This document shows positions 5,092 to 11,085 of a DNA stretch of 12,427 nucleotides, one piece after another (position 1 is the stretch's first letter; each line of letters begins with the position of its first letter). The DNA lies in the NCBI GenBank assembly GCA_025965295.1, contig JAOPXF010000104.1, forward strand, positions 1 through 12,427. The letters run 5' to 3'. This DNA is from Nocardioides sp. Its GTDB lineage: Bacteria; Actinomycetota; Actinomycetes; Propionibacteriales; Nocardioidaceae. The notes beneath the pieces were generated by a model. The model saw nothing but the letters and a program-made list of their open reading frames with translations, had not been told where the DNA came from and ran no database searches. The position numbers and the translations under genes were made by a program.

Positions 5092-5250
5092 CTACGCCTT
5101 GCCGAGGATGCGGTTGAGGTTCGTGCCGCAGACGGGGCACACGGCCTTGGCCATGCGGGTGCCCTTGTCGTTCACCCTGACCTCGCCCTCGGCCTCGCGC
5201 TTCTCCTTGCACTTCACGCAGTAGAACTCGCCGCTCCAGGTCTCCGCCAT
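5092..5250 (-). CDS. DUF5679-type zinc-ribbon protein, 52 residues
   Basis: This compact protein begins MAETWSGEFYC and carries two CxxC pairs (C11/C14 and C38/C41), giving one zinc site. Between and after them lie the conserved-looking segments KCKEKREAEGEV, GTRMAKAVCPVCGTNLNR and ILGK. I recognise this as the DUF5679 family, widespread and highly conserved in actinobacteria. Its function is unknown; a similarity to ribosomal-type zinc ribbons suggests nucleic-acid or ribosome contact (inference). AAGGAGG on the minus strand is well spaced before ATG 5250, fixing the start and suggesting good expression. It is divergent from the crotonase gene with 192 bp between starts, and is followed by a strong hairpin. 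Full family length is present. Confidence 0.9.
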   Translation of the reverse strand: MAETWSGEFYCVKCKEKREAEGEVRVNDKGTRMAKAVCPVCGTNLNRILGKA

Positions 5251-5349
5251 GACGGCCTCCTTGCCTATGAATTTCTTCGGTCGTCGCGACGGGGAATGTG
5301 GGGAAGCCCGCCGGAAGCTCGGCAGCGGGTGCCGCCGAGCCGACTCGAC

Positions 5350-5378
5350 CCTACGACACTCGTGTGCGCAGGCGTAGG
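5350..5378. promoter_or_regulatory. Nested inverted repeats in the DUF5679/crotonase divergent gap
   Basis: CCTACG (5350-5355) is matched by CGTAGG (5373-5378), and immediately inside the first arm lies the palindrome ACACTCGTGT (5356-5365). The site is 53 bp before the crotonase -10 box and 100 bp before the DUF5679 start. Its size and symmetry would suit a repressor dimer site, but no consensus is recognised. Apart from this and the promoter elements I see nothing else in the 192-bp gap. Confidence 0.3.
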
Positions 5379-5430
5379 AGGCACACCGGTTCGCGTGAAT
5401 CGGGTCACGGCGCGCCGGATCCCGCGTCAG

Positions 5431-5436
5431 TACCTT
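5431..5436 (+). promoter_or_regulatory. Leaderless-type -10 box of the crotonase gene
   Basis: TACCTT ends 6 bases before ATG 5443, with no Shine-Dalgarno. This is the same spacing as several other genes in the window. Confidence 0.45.
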
Positions 5437-5442
5437 GTGCCC

Positions 5443-6240
5443 ATGTCTGAACCCACCCAGCACCTGCGCCTCGAGCGCCCGGCCGAGGGCGTCGCGATGC
5501 TCGTCCTCGACAATCCCGACCAGCGCAACGCCATGTCCGACCCGATGACGGCGGCCTGGACGGAGGCGATCGACGAGCTCGCCGCGGACCGGTCCCTGCG
5601 CGTCGTGATCGTCACGGGCGAGGGCTCGGCCTTCTGCTCCGGGGGGAACACCTCGTGGATCGCGAGCGAGCCCGACGCCTCCGTCGACCACCTCCGCACC
5701 CGGATGATGGCGTTCTACCGGGCCTGGCTCTCGATCCGGAGGCTCGAGGTTCCGACGATCGCGGCCATCAACGGCCCGGCCATCGGCGCCGGGCTCTGCC
5801 TGGCCCTGGCCTGCGACATCCGGTACGCCGCGTCCGGCGCCCGGCTGGGTGTGCCGTTCGTGAAGCTGGGCATGCACGCGGGGATGGCCGGCACCTACCT
5901 GCTCCCGAACGTCGTCGGTCCCGCGCATGCCCGCGACCTGCTGCTCACCGGCCGCACCGTCGACGCCGACGAGGCGCTCCGCCTCGGCCTGGTCTCCCGG
6001 GTGATCGAGGCGGCGACGTTCCGTGAGGAGGTGCTCGCGACGGCCGAGGGCATCGCGGCCACGGCGCCGATCGCGAGTCGCCTCACCAAGGTCGCCCTCG
6101 CCGACGGCGGCCACGCGGACTTCGAGAGCTGCGTGCAGTGGGAGGCGATGGCCCAGCCGATCACGCTGGCGACCGCGGACCTCCAGGAGGGCATCCGCGC
6201 GGCGCAGGGCAAGCGGGCCCCGGTCTTCACGGGGGAGTGA
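5443..6240 (+). CDS. Enoyl-CoA hydratase/isomerase (crotonase) family protein, catalytic Glu replaced
   Basis: This 265-residue protein has the full crotonase fold: oxyanion-hole segment FCSGGN (64-69), the second oxyanion helix NGPAIGAGLCLALACDI, and LLLTGRTVDADEALRLGLV. It should bind acyl-CoA thioesters. In classical hydratases two Glu residues activate water. Here the first falls in VPFVKLGM with Phe139 where PE-x-x-x-G is usual, and the second appears as Asp165 (aligned by eye). Ordinary enoyl-CoA hydration is therefore doubtful; isomerase, thioesterase-like or another crotonase reaction is possible. The start ATG 5443 is supported by a TANNNT box 6 bases upstream. It is monocistronic in appearance, with a large hairpin starting 17 bases after the stop. 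The substrate cannot be named from context. Confidence 0.88.
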   Translation: MSEPTQHLRLERPAEGVAMLVLDNPDQRNAMSDPMTAAWTEAIDELAADRSLRVVIVTGEGSAFCSGGNTSWIASEPDASVDHLRTRMMAFYRAWLSIRRLEVPTIAAINGPAIGAGLCLALACDIRYAASGARLGVPFVKLGMHAGMAGTYLLPNVVGPAHARDLLLTGRTVDADEALRLGLVSRVIEAATFREEVLATAEGIAATAPIASRLTKVALADGGHADFESCVQWEAMAQPITLATADLQEGIRAAQGKRAPVFTGE

Positions 6241-6257
6241 CCCAGGGAGCAGAAGAA

Positions 6258-6326
6258 GAGGCCCCTGGCTCGCCTCGCGACACTTGCCTTCCCCTTGCGA
6301 GTGTCGGTCGACGGGCCGGGGGCCTC
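6258..6326. terminator. Two-tier 69-nt hairpin after the crotonase gene
   Basis: An outer stem pairs 6258-6272 with 6312-6326 (15 pairs, two G-U wobbles on this strand). An internal loop of five bases per side separates it from an inner stem 6278-6287 with 6297-6306 (10 pairs, one wobble), with loop CTTCCCCTT. It begins 17 bases after the stop, so it most likely terminates the crotonase transcript. It has no T-tract and is larger than a usual terminator, so a structured RNA or RNA-processing site is an alternative. Confidence 0.65.
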
Positions 6327-6385
6327 ATCTGGGCCACACGCTAGGAGCGCCCGGGCCGCGCGGTCAATGAGAAGCCGCACCGGCC

Positions 6386-6535
6386 TGTGGACAAGGTTGT
6401 GGAGGAACCTGTGGAGGAGCCCGGATACCGGTGGAGAACCGGCCCGGGTCCGGGACAGGCCTGTGGAGGACACGCCCGGGCGGGCGACGTACGCTGCCCT
6501 GACCAGCACAGATGCCCCGCGTGGGGTGTGGACAA
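6386..6535. repeat. TGTGGA motif array with two DnaA-box matches
   Basis: TGTGGACAA, the reverse complement of the actinobacterial DnaA box TTGTCCACA, occurs at 6386-6394 and 6527-6535. Between them are TGTGGAGGA at 6398, 6410 and 6462, and GGTGGAGAA at 6430. The first three motifs are exactly 12 bp apart. All lie in the same orientation, in the gap before the PHP gene. A DnaA-bound control or titration region is possible; it is not placed near dnaA, dnaN or an evident origin. Confidence 0.5.
6467..6495 (+). promoter_or_regulatory. Candidate promoter of the PHP-domain gene
   Basis: AGGACA (6467-6472) and TACGCT (6490-6495) are separated by 17 bases. The -35 overlaps one TGTGGAGGA motif, and a DnaA-box match lies in the inferred 5' untranslated region. 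This rests on hexamer similarity only. Confidence 0.4.
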
Positions 6536-6558
6536 AAGAAATCCAGGGAGGCCGGGGC

Positions 6559-7611
6559 GTGTCGGAGGGCGGGAAGGGCCGGGAGTACCACCACGGGCCG
6601 GTGGCGGCGCTGCGGCGGATCGCGTTCCTGCTGGAGCGAGCCCGCGAGGACACCTACAAGGTCAAGGCGTTCCGGGGCGCCGCGGCGACGATCCTGCCGA
6701 TGCCCGAGGCCGACGTGGTGGCCGCCGTCGAGGGCGGCACCCTCACCGACCTGCCCGGCATCGGGGCCAGCTCGGCGAGCGTCATCGCCGACGCCGTCCG
6801 GGGCGTGCTGCCCGACCGGCTGGCCGGGCTCGAGGAGGAGCACGGGGGACCGCTGACCACCGGAGGCCACCAGCTGCGCGCCGCGCTCCGCGGTGACCTG
6901 CACTCCCACTCCGACTGGTCGGACGGTGGCTCGCCGATCGAGGAGATGGCGTTCACGGCCATCGAGCTCGGCCACGAGTACCTCGTGCTCACCGACCACT
7001 CGCCGCGCCTGACGGTCGCGCACGGCCTGAGTGCCGAGCGCCTGGCCCGGCAGCTCGGCGTCGTCGACGCCGTCAACCAGCACCTCGCCGGCGCCGGCTT
7101 CACCCTGCTCAAGGGGATCGAGGTCGACATCCTCGACGACGGCGGCCTCGACCAGACCGACGAGATGCTCGCCCGGCTCGACCTGCGGGTGGCCAGCGTG
7201 CACTCGAAGCTGAAGATGGAGCCCGACGCCATGACCCGGCGGATGATCGGGGCGATCCGCAACCCCCGGATGAACGTCCTCGGGCACTGCACCGGTCGGC
7301 TGGTCACGGGCAACCGGGGCCAGCGGCCGCCCTCGCAGTTCGACGCCAGGGCCGTCTTCGAGGCGTGCGCCGAGCACGGCGTCGCCGTGGAGATCAACTC
7401 CCGGCCCGAGCGCCGCGACCCGCCCACGAAGCTGCTGGAGCTCGCCCGCGACGCCGGGTGCCTGTTCTCGATCGACAGCGACGCCCACGCGCCGGGCCAG
7501 CTCGACTTCCTCGGCTACGGCTGCGAGCGGGCCGAGCAGGTCGGCATCGACGCCGAGCGGGTCGTGAACACCTGGTCGCGAGAACGCCTCCTCGCGTGGG
7601 CGAACGGCTAG
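6559..7611 (+). CDS. HhH + PHP-domain phosphoesterase (PolX-like without polymerase core)
   Basis: This 350-residue protein joins an N-terminal 8-kDa-type helical domain with a helix-hairpin-helix (LPGIG, 65-69) to a PHP metal-dependent phosphoesterase. PHP motifs are all present: DLHSHSDWSDG (D113, H115, H117), LTDHSP, KGIEVDIL, ASVHSK, LGHCTGR, EINSRPER and the final DSDAHAPGQLDFLGYG. Bacterial PolX is about 570 residues with a nucleotidyltransferase core between such elements. Here that core is missing, so a DNA phosphatase or exonuclease role in repair is likely. Metal binding by the PHP residues is well known in the family. I chose GTG 6559, which has GGGAGG (6546-6551) 7 bases upstream. 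The frame is open to 6295, but that stretch has poor third-position GC and holds the TGTGGA array. The stop TAG overlaps the -10 box of the next gene. Confidence 0.87.
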   Translation: MSEGGKGREYHHGPVAALRRIAFLLERAREDTYKVKAFRGAAATILPMPEADVVAAVEGGTLTDLPGIGASSASVIADAVRGVLPDRLAGLEEEHGGPLTTGGHQLRAALRGDLHSHSDWSDGGSPIEEMAFTAIELGHEYLVLTDHSPRLTVAHGLSAERLARQLGVVDAVNQHLAGAGFTLLKGIEVDILDDGGLDQTDEMLARLDLRVASVHSKLKMEPDAMTRRMIGAIRNPRMNVLGHCTGRLVTGNRGQRPPSQFDARAVFEACAEHGVAVEINSRPERRDPPTKLLELARDAGCLFSIDSDAHAPGQLDFLGYGCERAEQVGIDAERVVNTWSRERLLAWANG

Positions 7612-7614
7612 TTT
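7609..7614 (+). promoter_or_regulatory. Leaderless-type -10 box of the YgjP-like gene
   Basis: TAGTTT ends 6 bases before ATG 7621. Its first three bases are the stop codon of the PHP gene. No Shine-Dalgarno is seen, so independent leaderless transcription is likely in addition to any readthrough. Confidence 0.45.
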
Positions 7615-7620
7615 GATGTC

Positions 7621-8157
7621 ATGTCAGGGGGAGACGGACCGGAGGTCGAGGTACGCCGCTCGAAGCGACGGCGCCGTACCGTGTCCGCCTACCGCGACGG
7701 CGACCGGATCGTGGTGCTGATCCCCGCCTCCCTCAGCCGCAAGGAGGAGGCCGAGTGGGTGCGCACGATGGTCGAGCGGCTCGAGAAGTCCGAGAAGCGC
7801 CGACGGCCCTCCGACGACGACCTGATGCAGCGCGCGCAGGGTCTCAACGACCGCTACCTGGGCGGGCTCGCGACGCCGGGCTCGGTGCGCTGGGTCGAGA
7901 ACCAGCAGTCCCGCTGGGGGTCCTGCACACCGGGTGACCGCACGATACGGCTCAGCGCCCGGCTCCGGGGGATGCCGGGGTGGGTCATCGACTACGTGCT
8001 CGTCCACGAGCTGGCGCACCTGCTCGAGCCCGGCCACGACGCCTCGTTCTGGGCCTGGGTCGAGCGCTACCCGCAGGCCGAGCGGGCCAAGGGCTACCTG
8101 CTGGGCTGGTCGGCGGCCGCGCACCTGAAGCTGCCGCCGGGGTACGACGAGGAGTAG
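7621..8157 (+). CDS. YgjP/SprT-like (DUF45) zinc metallopeptidase
   Basis: The protein has 178 residues. A core segment RWGSCTP precedes the active site HELAH (H129, E130, H133), with a third likely zinc ligand at H139 in LEPGHDASFW. This is the pattern of the YgjP-type M48/DUF45 metal-dependent hydrolases. The N-terminus has a basic patch (RRSKRRRR, about 13-20) and the middle a highly charged stretch of Lys/Glu/Arg, which could suit nucleic-acid or protein contacts. There is no signal peptide or membrane segment, so it is cytosolic. Zinc-dependent peptide hydrolysis is expected from the family, but its substrates are unknown. It lies 9 bases after the PHP gene and convergent with the Nudix gene. 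The start ATG 7621 is supported by the TAGTTT box. Confidence 0.88.
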   Translation: MSGGDGPEVEVRRSKRRRRTVSAYRDGDRIVVLIPASLSRKEEAEWVRTMVERLEKSEKRRRPSDDDLMQRAQGLNDRYLGGLATPGSVRWVENQQSRWGSCTPGDRTIRLSARLRGMPGWVIDYVLVHELAHLLEPGHDASFWAWVERYPQAERAKGYLLGWSAAAHLKLPPGYDEE

Positions 8158-8190
8158 CCGCCCCCGACCGCGTCCGACCGCGCCCAGTGG

Positions 8191-8224
8191 GCACGAACCG
8201 CAGCTGCGGGCCACCGGATCGTGC
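8191..8224. terminator. Possible bidirectional hairpin between convergent genes
   Basis: GCACGA (8191-8196) pairs with TCGTGC (8219-8224), enclosing the 12-bp palindrome CCGCAGCTGCGG (8198-8209). The 90-bp gap separates the YgjP-like and Nudix stop codons, where a two-way terminator would be expected. The stem is short and no T-tract is present. Confidence 0.35.
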
Positions 8225-8247
8225 GGTGTGGGACAAAACCGCGAGGG

Positions 8248-8790
8248 TCAGGCGAACCGGGCCCGTGCGATCGCGATCAGCTCGTGCATCTCGGGCTCGA
8301 GGTCGGGCAGGGCGTCGACCGGCCACCAGCGCACGTCGAGCGACTCGTCGCTGCGCGCGTGCCGGGCGTCGGCGGGCGCCTGGGCGACGTAGCGCACGTC
8401 GAGGTGGTGCACGTCGCCGCGCGGGTCGCAGAACGAGACGGCGTGCTCGTCGAGGTGGGCGGGCACCCGGTCGAAGCGCAGCCCGGTGAGCCCGGACTCC
8501 TCGACGGCCTCGCGCAGGGCGGCGCCGGCGAGCGTGGCGTCCTCCGGCTCGCAGTGGCCGCCGAAGGCGAACCAGCGCTGCGCCTTGCCGTGCAGGTTGA
8601 GCAGCACCCGGTCGAGGGACTCGTCGATGACGAGCGTCCCGGCCGTCAGGTGGTCGGGGAAGCAGCCGCGGTAGACCCCGTCGCCGTGCTCCGCGAGGTG
8701 CTCGACGTAGCGCAGCCGGAGCACCTCCTGCTGGGGCGTCGGAGCGACCCAGGAGCCGAGGCTCGCCAGGGCGTCGGCGTGCAGGGTCAC
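8248..8790 (-). CDS. Nudix hydrolase, 180 residues
   Basis: A Nudix box is visible at about residues 77-101: GGHCEPED followed by REAVEESGL, carrying the REUxEE core that binds metal and cleaves nucleoside-diphosphate-linked substrates. The spacing between the GGH part and the REAVEE helix is one or two residues longer than the textbook box, as in some other actinobacterial members. A C-terminal RWWPVDALPDL segment is typical of Nudix folds. The substrate is unknown. The start is GTG 8790; its bases overlap the TGA of the upstream DUF2342 gene by four (GTGA), so the two are almost surely cotranscribed and translationally coupled. The conserved pairing with the metalloprotease may mean a shared physiological role, though none is known. 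An ATG start is not available nearby. Confidence 0.88.
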   Translation of the reverse strand: MTLHADALASLGSWVAPTPQQEVLRLRYVEHLAEHGDGVYRGCFPDHLTAGTLVIDESLDRVLLNLHGKAQRWFAFGGHCEPEDATLAGAALREAVEESGLTGLRFDRVPAHLDEHAVSFCDPRGDVHHLDVRYVAQAPADARHARSDESLDVRWWPVDALPDLEPEMHELIAIARARFA

Positions 8791-10181
8791 GCGGTCGGGG
8801 TGTCGTCGCCGCCGAGCAGCTTCTTCAGCCCGGCCTCGAAGTCCTCTTCGCTCATCGACTCGGGAGCCGAGGCGTCCTCGCGGAAGCCCAGCGGGTCGTC
8901 GAGGTCGGCCGCCGACGGCAGCAGGTCGGGGTGCATCCACACCCCGTCGCGGGCCTCGATGCCCTGGCGGGTGCGCAGCGAGCCCCACAGCGTCGAGGCG
9001 TCCCGGAGCCGGCGCGGACGCAGCTCCAGGCCGACGAGCGTGGCGAACGTCTGCTCGGCCGGCCCGCCGGCCGCACGCCGCCGTCGTACGGCCTCCTGCA
9101 TCTTGGCCGCCGCGGGCATCCGCTCGGCCGTGGCCTGGTGGACGACCTCGTCGACCCAGCCCTCGACCAGCGCGAGGGTGACCTCGAGCCGCTGCAGCGC
9201 GGCCTCCTGGGCGGGGGACTTGGGCAGGTCGAACAGGCCGCCGTCGAGCAGCGCCTGCATCGACTCCGGGTTGGTGGGGTCGACTCCGCGCATCTGCTCC
9301 TCGATGCGTCCCTGGATGGACTCGGCGTTGATCTCGATGCCTCGGGCGTACGCCGTGACCGCGCCCAGCAGGTGCTCGCGCAGCCACGGCACGTGGCTGA
9401 AGAGGCGCTGGTGGGCGGCCTCGCGCAGGGCGAGGTAGAGCAGCACGTCGTCCTCGGTGACGTCGAGGCCCTCGGCGAAGGTGGCGATGTTGGCCGGCAC
9501 CAGGGCGGCCTTGCCGGCCGGCGCGAGGGGCAGGCCGACGTCGGAGGCGCTCAGCACCTCGGAGGCGAGCGTGCCCAGGCCGGACCCGACCTGCGAGGCG
9601 AGCATGGCGCCGACGGCCTTGCCGAGGATGCCCATCATCGGCGCGGACATGGCCCGCGCCTCCTCGGGGATCGCGCTGCCCAGGGCCTGCACGGAGCCCT
9701 CGGCGATCGGCTCGACGAGCCCCTTCCACACCTCGGAGGTGCCGACGACCCACTCGGCGCGGCTCCAGGCGGCCGTCGAGGTGACGCCGGAGGGGAAGCT
9801 GGTCGTCTCGTCGAGCCAGTGGTCGGCCAGCCGCACCGCGTCGGCGACCGCGTCCTGCTGACGCCGGCTCGGCGAGGGGTCCGGCTGCTGCGAGACCGTC
9901 TTGCGGGCGAGGTCGAGCACGAAGTCCCAGTTGATCGGCCCGTCGTACGGCTGCATCAGCGACTGGATCTGGCTGAAGAGCTGGCCGAGGTCGGGCAGCC
10001 CGCCGGGCAGTCCGCCGGGCGCCCCGCCGGGGCCCCCGCCCTGGCCGAAGTTGAAACCGAAGCCGCCGCCGGGGCCGCCGGCCGCGCCGCCGCCGAAGAA
10101 CTGCTCGAAGGGCGTGCCCTTGAAGGGGTTCTGCCCGTCGTCGTCGGGCTCGTCGGGGGTCTTGTCGGGGGTGTCGCTCAT
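8787..10181 (-). CDS. DUF2342-family zinc-dependent metalloprotease
   Basis: This 464-residue protein matches the DUF2342 / putative hydrolase family (M. tuberculosis Rv3195 by position). It has a Gly/Pro-rich low-complexity N-terminus (about 30-65, many GG and GGP), then YDGPINWDFVLDLARKT and AEWVVGTSEVWKGL. The zincin-like segment LREAAHQRLF follows (E254, H257), with H263 in SHVPWL and the downstream helix AYARGIEI. The site is not a plain HExxH, which is normal for this family. No signal peptide or membrane helix is present, so it is cytosolic. The start ATG 10181 has TACCGT 6 bases upstream and no Shine-Dalgarno, suggesting a leaderless message. It overlaps the Nudix gene by four bases and diverges from moaE across a 42-bp gap. 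The enzymatic activity is a family-level prediction. Confidence 0.9.
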   Translation of the reverse strand: MSDTPDKTPDEPDDDGQNPFKGTPFEQFFGGGAAGGPGGGFGFNFGQGGGPGGAPGGLPGGLPDLGQLFSQIQSLMQPYDGPINWDFVLDLARKTVSQQPDPSPSRRQQDAVADAVRLADHWLDETTSFPSGVTSTAAWSRAEWVVGTSEVWKGLVEPIAEGSVQALGSAIPEEARAMSAPMMGILGKAVGAMLASQVGSGLGTLASEVLSASDVGLPLAPAGKAALVPANIATFAEGLDVTEDDVLLYLALREAAHQRLFSHVPWLREHLLGAVTAYARGIEINAESIQGRIEEQMRGVDPTNPESMQALLDGGLFDLPKSPAQEAALQRLEVTLALVEGWVDEVVHQATAERMPAAAKMQEAVRRRRAAGGPAEQTFATLVGLELRPRRLRDASTLWGSLRTRQGIEARDGVWMHPDLLPSAADLDDPLGFREDASAPESMSEEDFEAGLKKLLGGDDTPTA

Positions 10182-10187
10182 GCCTCA

Positions 10188-10193
10188 ACGGTA
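10188..10193 (-). promoter_or_regulatory. Leaderless-type -10 box of the DUF2342 gene
   Basis: TACCGT on the minus strand ends 6 bases before ATG 10181. It lies where the -35 of moaE would fall. Confidence 0.45.
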
Positions 10194-10210
10194 CGCGGAC
10201 CCGGCAAGGC

Positions 10211-10216
10211 TAGGGT
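10211..10216 (+). promoter_or_regulatory. Leaderless-type -10 box of moaE
   Basis: TAGGGT ends 7 bases before GTG 10224. It is 17 bp from the opposing DUF2342 -10 box, so the two promoters overlap. Confidence 0.45.
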
Positions 10217-10223
10217 CTCACCC

Positions 10224-10652
10224 GTGAGCCACTCCGCCCTGCGCCTGGTCGACCTGCGGGAGACGCCCCTCGACGTCGCCGAGGTCGTCGCCGCGCTCGA
10301 CGACGACGCCTCCGGCGGACTGACCCTCTTCGTCGGCCGGGTCCGTGACCACGACGGCGGCAAGGGGGTCGAGGGGCTCGACTACTCCGCGCACCCGACC
10401 GCGCTCGCGAAGCTCACCGAGGTGTGCGAGCGGATCGCCGAGCGGTACGACGTGCAGGGCGTCGCCGCCGTGCACCGCACGGGCACGCTGGCGATCGGCG
10501 ACATCGCGGTGGTCGTGGCCACCACGGCCGCCCACCGGGGCGAGGCGTTCACGGCCTCCCGTGCGCTCATCGACACGCTCAAGTCCGAGGTCCCGATCTG
10601 GAAGCACCAGCGCTTCGGTGACGGCACCGACGAGTGGGTCGGCTCGCCCTAG
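10224..10652 (+). CDS. moaE: Molybdopterin synthase catalytic subunit MoaE
   Basis: This 142-residue protein matches MoaE throughout. It transfers sulfur from the thiocarboxylate of MoaD to cyclic pyranopterin monophosphate, forming the molybdopterin dithiolene. Key residues are present at positions very close to E. coli numbering: R39 in FVGRVRD, H104 and R105 in AAHRGEAF, and the two lysines K120 and K127 in LKSEVPIWK. The tail GDGTDEWVG is typical. The start GTG 10224 is chosen because TAGGGT lies 7 bases upstream and no other start fits the family length. MoaD and other molybdenum-cofactor genes are not in the window, so its partners are elsewhere. It does not belong to the recalled mycobacterial gene block and appears inserted between the DUF2342 and Lon-like genes. 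Confidence 0.93.
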   Translation: MSHSALRLVDLRETPLDVAEVVAALDDDASGGLTLFVGRVRDHDGGKGVEGLDYSAHPTALAKLTEVCERIAERYDVQGVAAVHRTGTLAIGDIAVVVATTAAHRGEAFTASRALIDTLKSEVPIWKHQRFGDGTDEWVGSP

Positions 10653-10680
10653 ACGCCCCCTTGGTCGGTCGGGCTTCGTC

Positions 10681-10699
10681 GGTCGAGCCCGTCGAGACC
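10681..10699. repeat. Short interspersed palindrome-like repeat element
   Basis: GGTCGAGCCCGTCGAGACC lies 29 bp after moaE. It belongs to a type of short intergenic element (GGTCTCGAC-x3-CTCGACC on the other strand) that I recall as frequent in several actinobacterial genomes. Related GGTCGGTCGGGCTTCG sequence precedes it. Confidence 0.45.
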
Positions 10700-10733
10700 A
10701 GCGTGGCTCCCGGGCCACGGCGCCCCTGTTGCC

Positions 10734-10739
10734 TACGCT
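10734..10739 (+). promoter_or_regulatory. Leaderless-type -10 box of the small membrane protein gene
   Basis: TACGCT ends 6 bases before GTG 10746, with no Shine-Dalgarno. Confidence 0.45.
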
Positions 10740-10745
10740 GGCGCC

Positions 10746-11024
10746 GTGGAGATCCTGCTGTGGCTGGTGCCGCCCTTCGTCGTCACGTGCGTGGCGATGC
10801 TCTGGGTGAGCTGGCTGGGCCGCGAGGGGCGCGGCGAGGTCGACCGCGACGTCGCCGTACGCCGGCTGGCCGAAGCCCTGCAGCGCGAGGGCCGCACGCT
10901 CAACCCCGGCCGCCAGGCGCTCCGGACACCCGACCGCGACCGCAGCACCGGCATCGCCGTGCGTCGCACGCGCGCGCCGGGCACCCCGCCCCGCCCCGAC
11001 GCCCCCACCCGCCGCTCCGCCTGA
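10746..11024 (+). CDS. Small single-pass membrane protein, 92 residues (unknown function)
   Basis: The N-terminus MEILLWLVPPFVVTCVAMLW forms one hydrophobic segment (about residues 2-24) followed by WLGREGRGEVDRD. The rest is a basic, Arg/Pro-rich cytoplasmic tail that looks disordered toward the end (APGTPPRPDAP). A charged region with EVDRDVAVRRLAEALQ could form a helix. No domain is recognised. The inner-side-positive pattern suggests the tail is in the cytosol. The start GTG 10746 is supported by TACGCT 6 bases upstream. It lies directly before the membrane-anchored Lon-like protease with 61 bp between; a joint role at the membrane is possible but unproven. Composition and codon use fit the neighbouring genes. 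Confidence 0.75.
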   Translation: MEILLWLVPPFVVTCVAMLWVSWLGREGRGEVDRDVAVRRLAEALQREGRTLNPGRQALRTPDRDRSTGIAVRRTRAPGTPPRPDAPTRRSA

Positions 11025-11085
11025 ACACCCTGCCGATCACCGGGCACTCGCCTCGCCCTTGTCGCCGGATGAGAGGCTTGGCGCC

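Noticed and set aside
6386..6535. CRISPR array or tandem repeat from an insertion element
   Set aside because: Motifs are only 6-9 bp, spacers are irregular after the third unit, and no cas or transposase gene is present.
6386..6535. Replication origin
   Set aside because: Two perfect DnaA boxes with no AT-rich unwinding region and no dnaA, dnaN, recF or rpmH nearby; a titration or regulatory site is more reasonable.
6295..6558. N-terminal extension of the PHP protein
   Set aside because: It crosses the hairpin and TGTGGA array, has weak third-position GC, and a GTG with GGGAGG occurs at 6559 right before the conserved domain.
8931..10652. 573-residue plus-strand frame across DUF2342 and into moaE
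   Set aside because: Only the last 142 codons are MoaE; the upstream part is the antisense of DUF2342 with no family features.
11059..11085. TTG start at 11059 for the Lon-like protease
   Set aside because: It adds a charged SPDERLGA before the membrane segment without a ribosome-binding site; ATG 11086 gives the usual short N-terminus.
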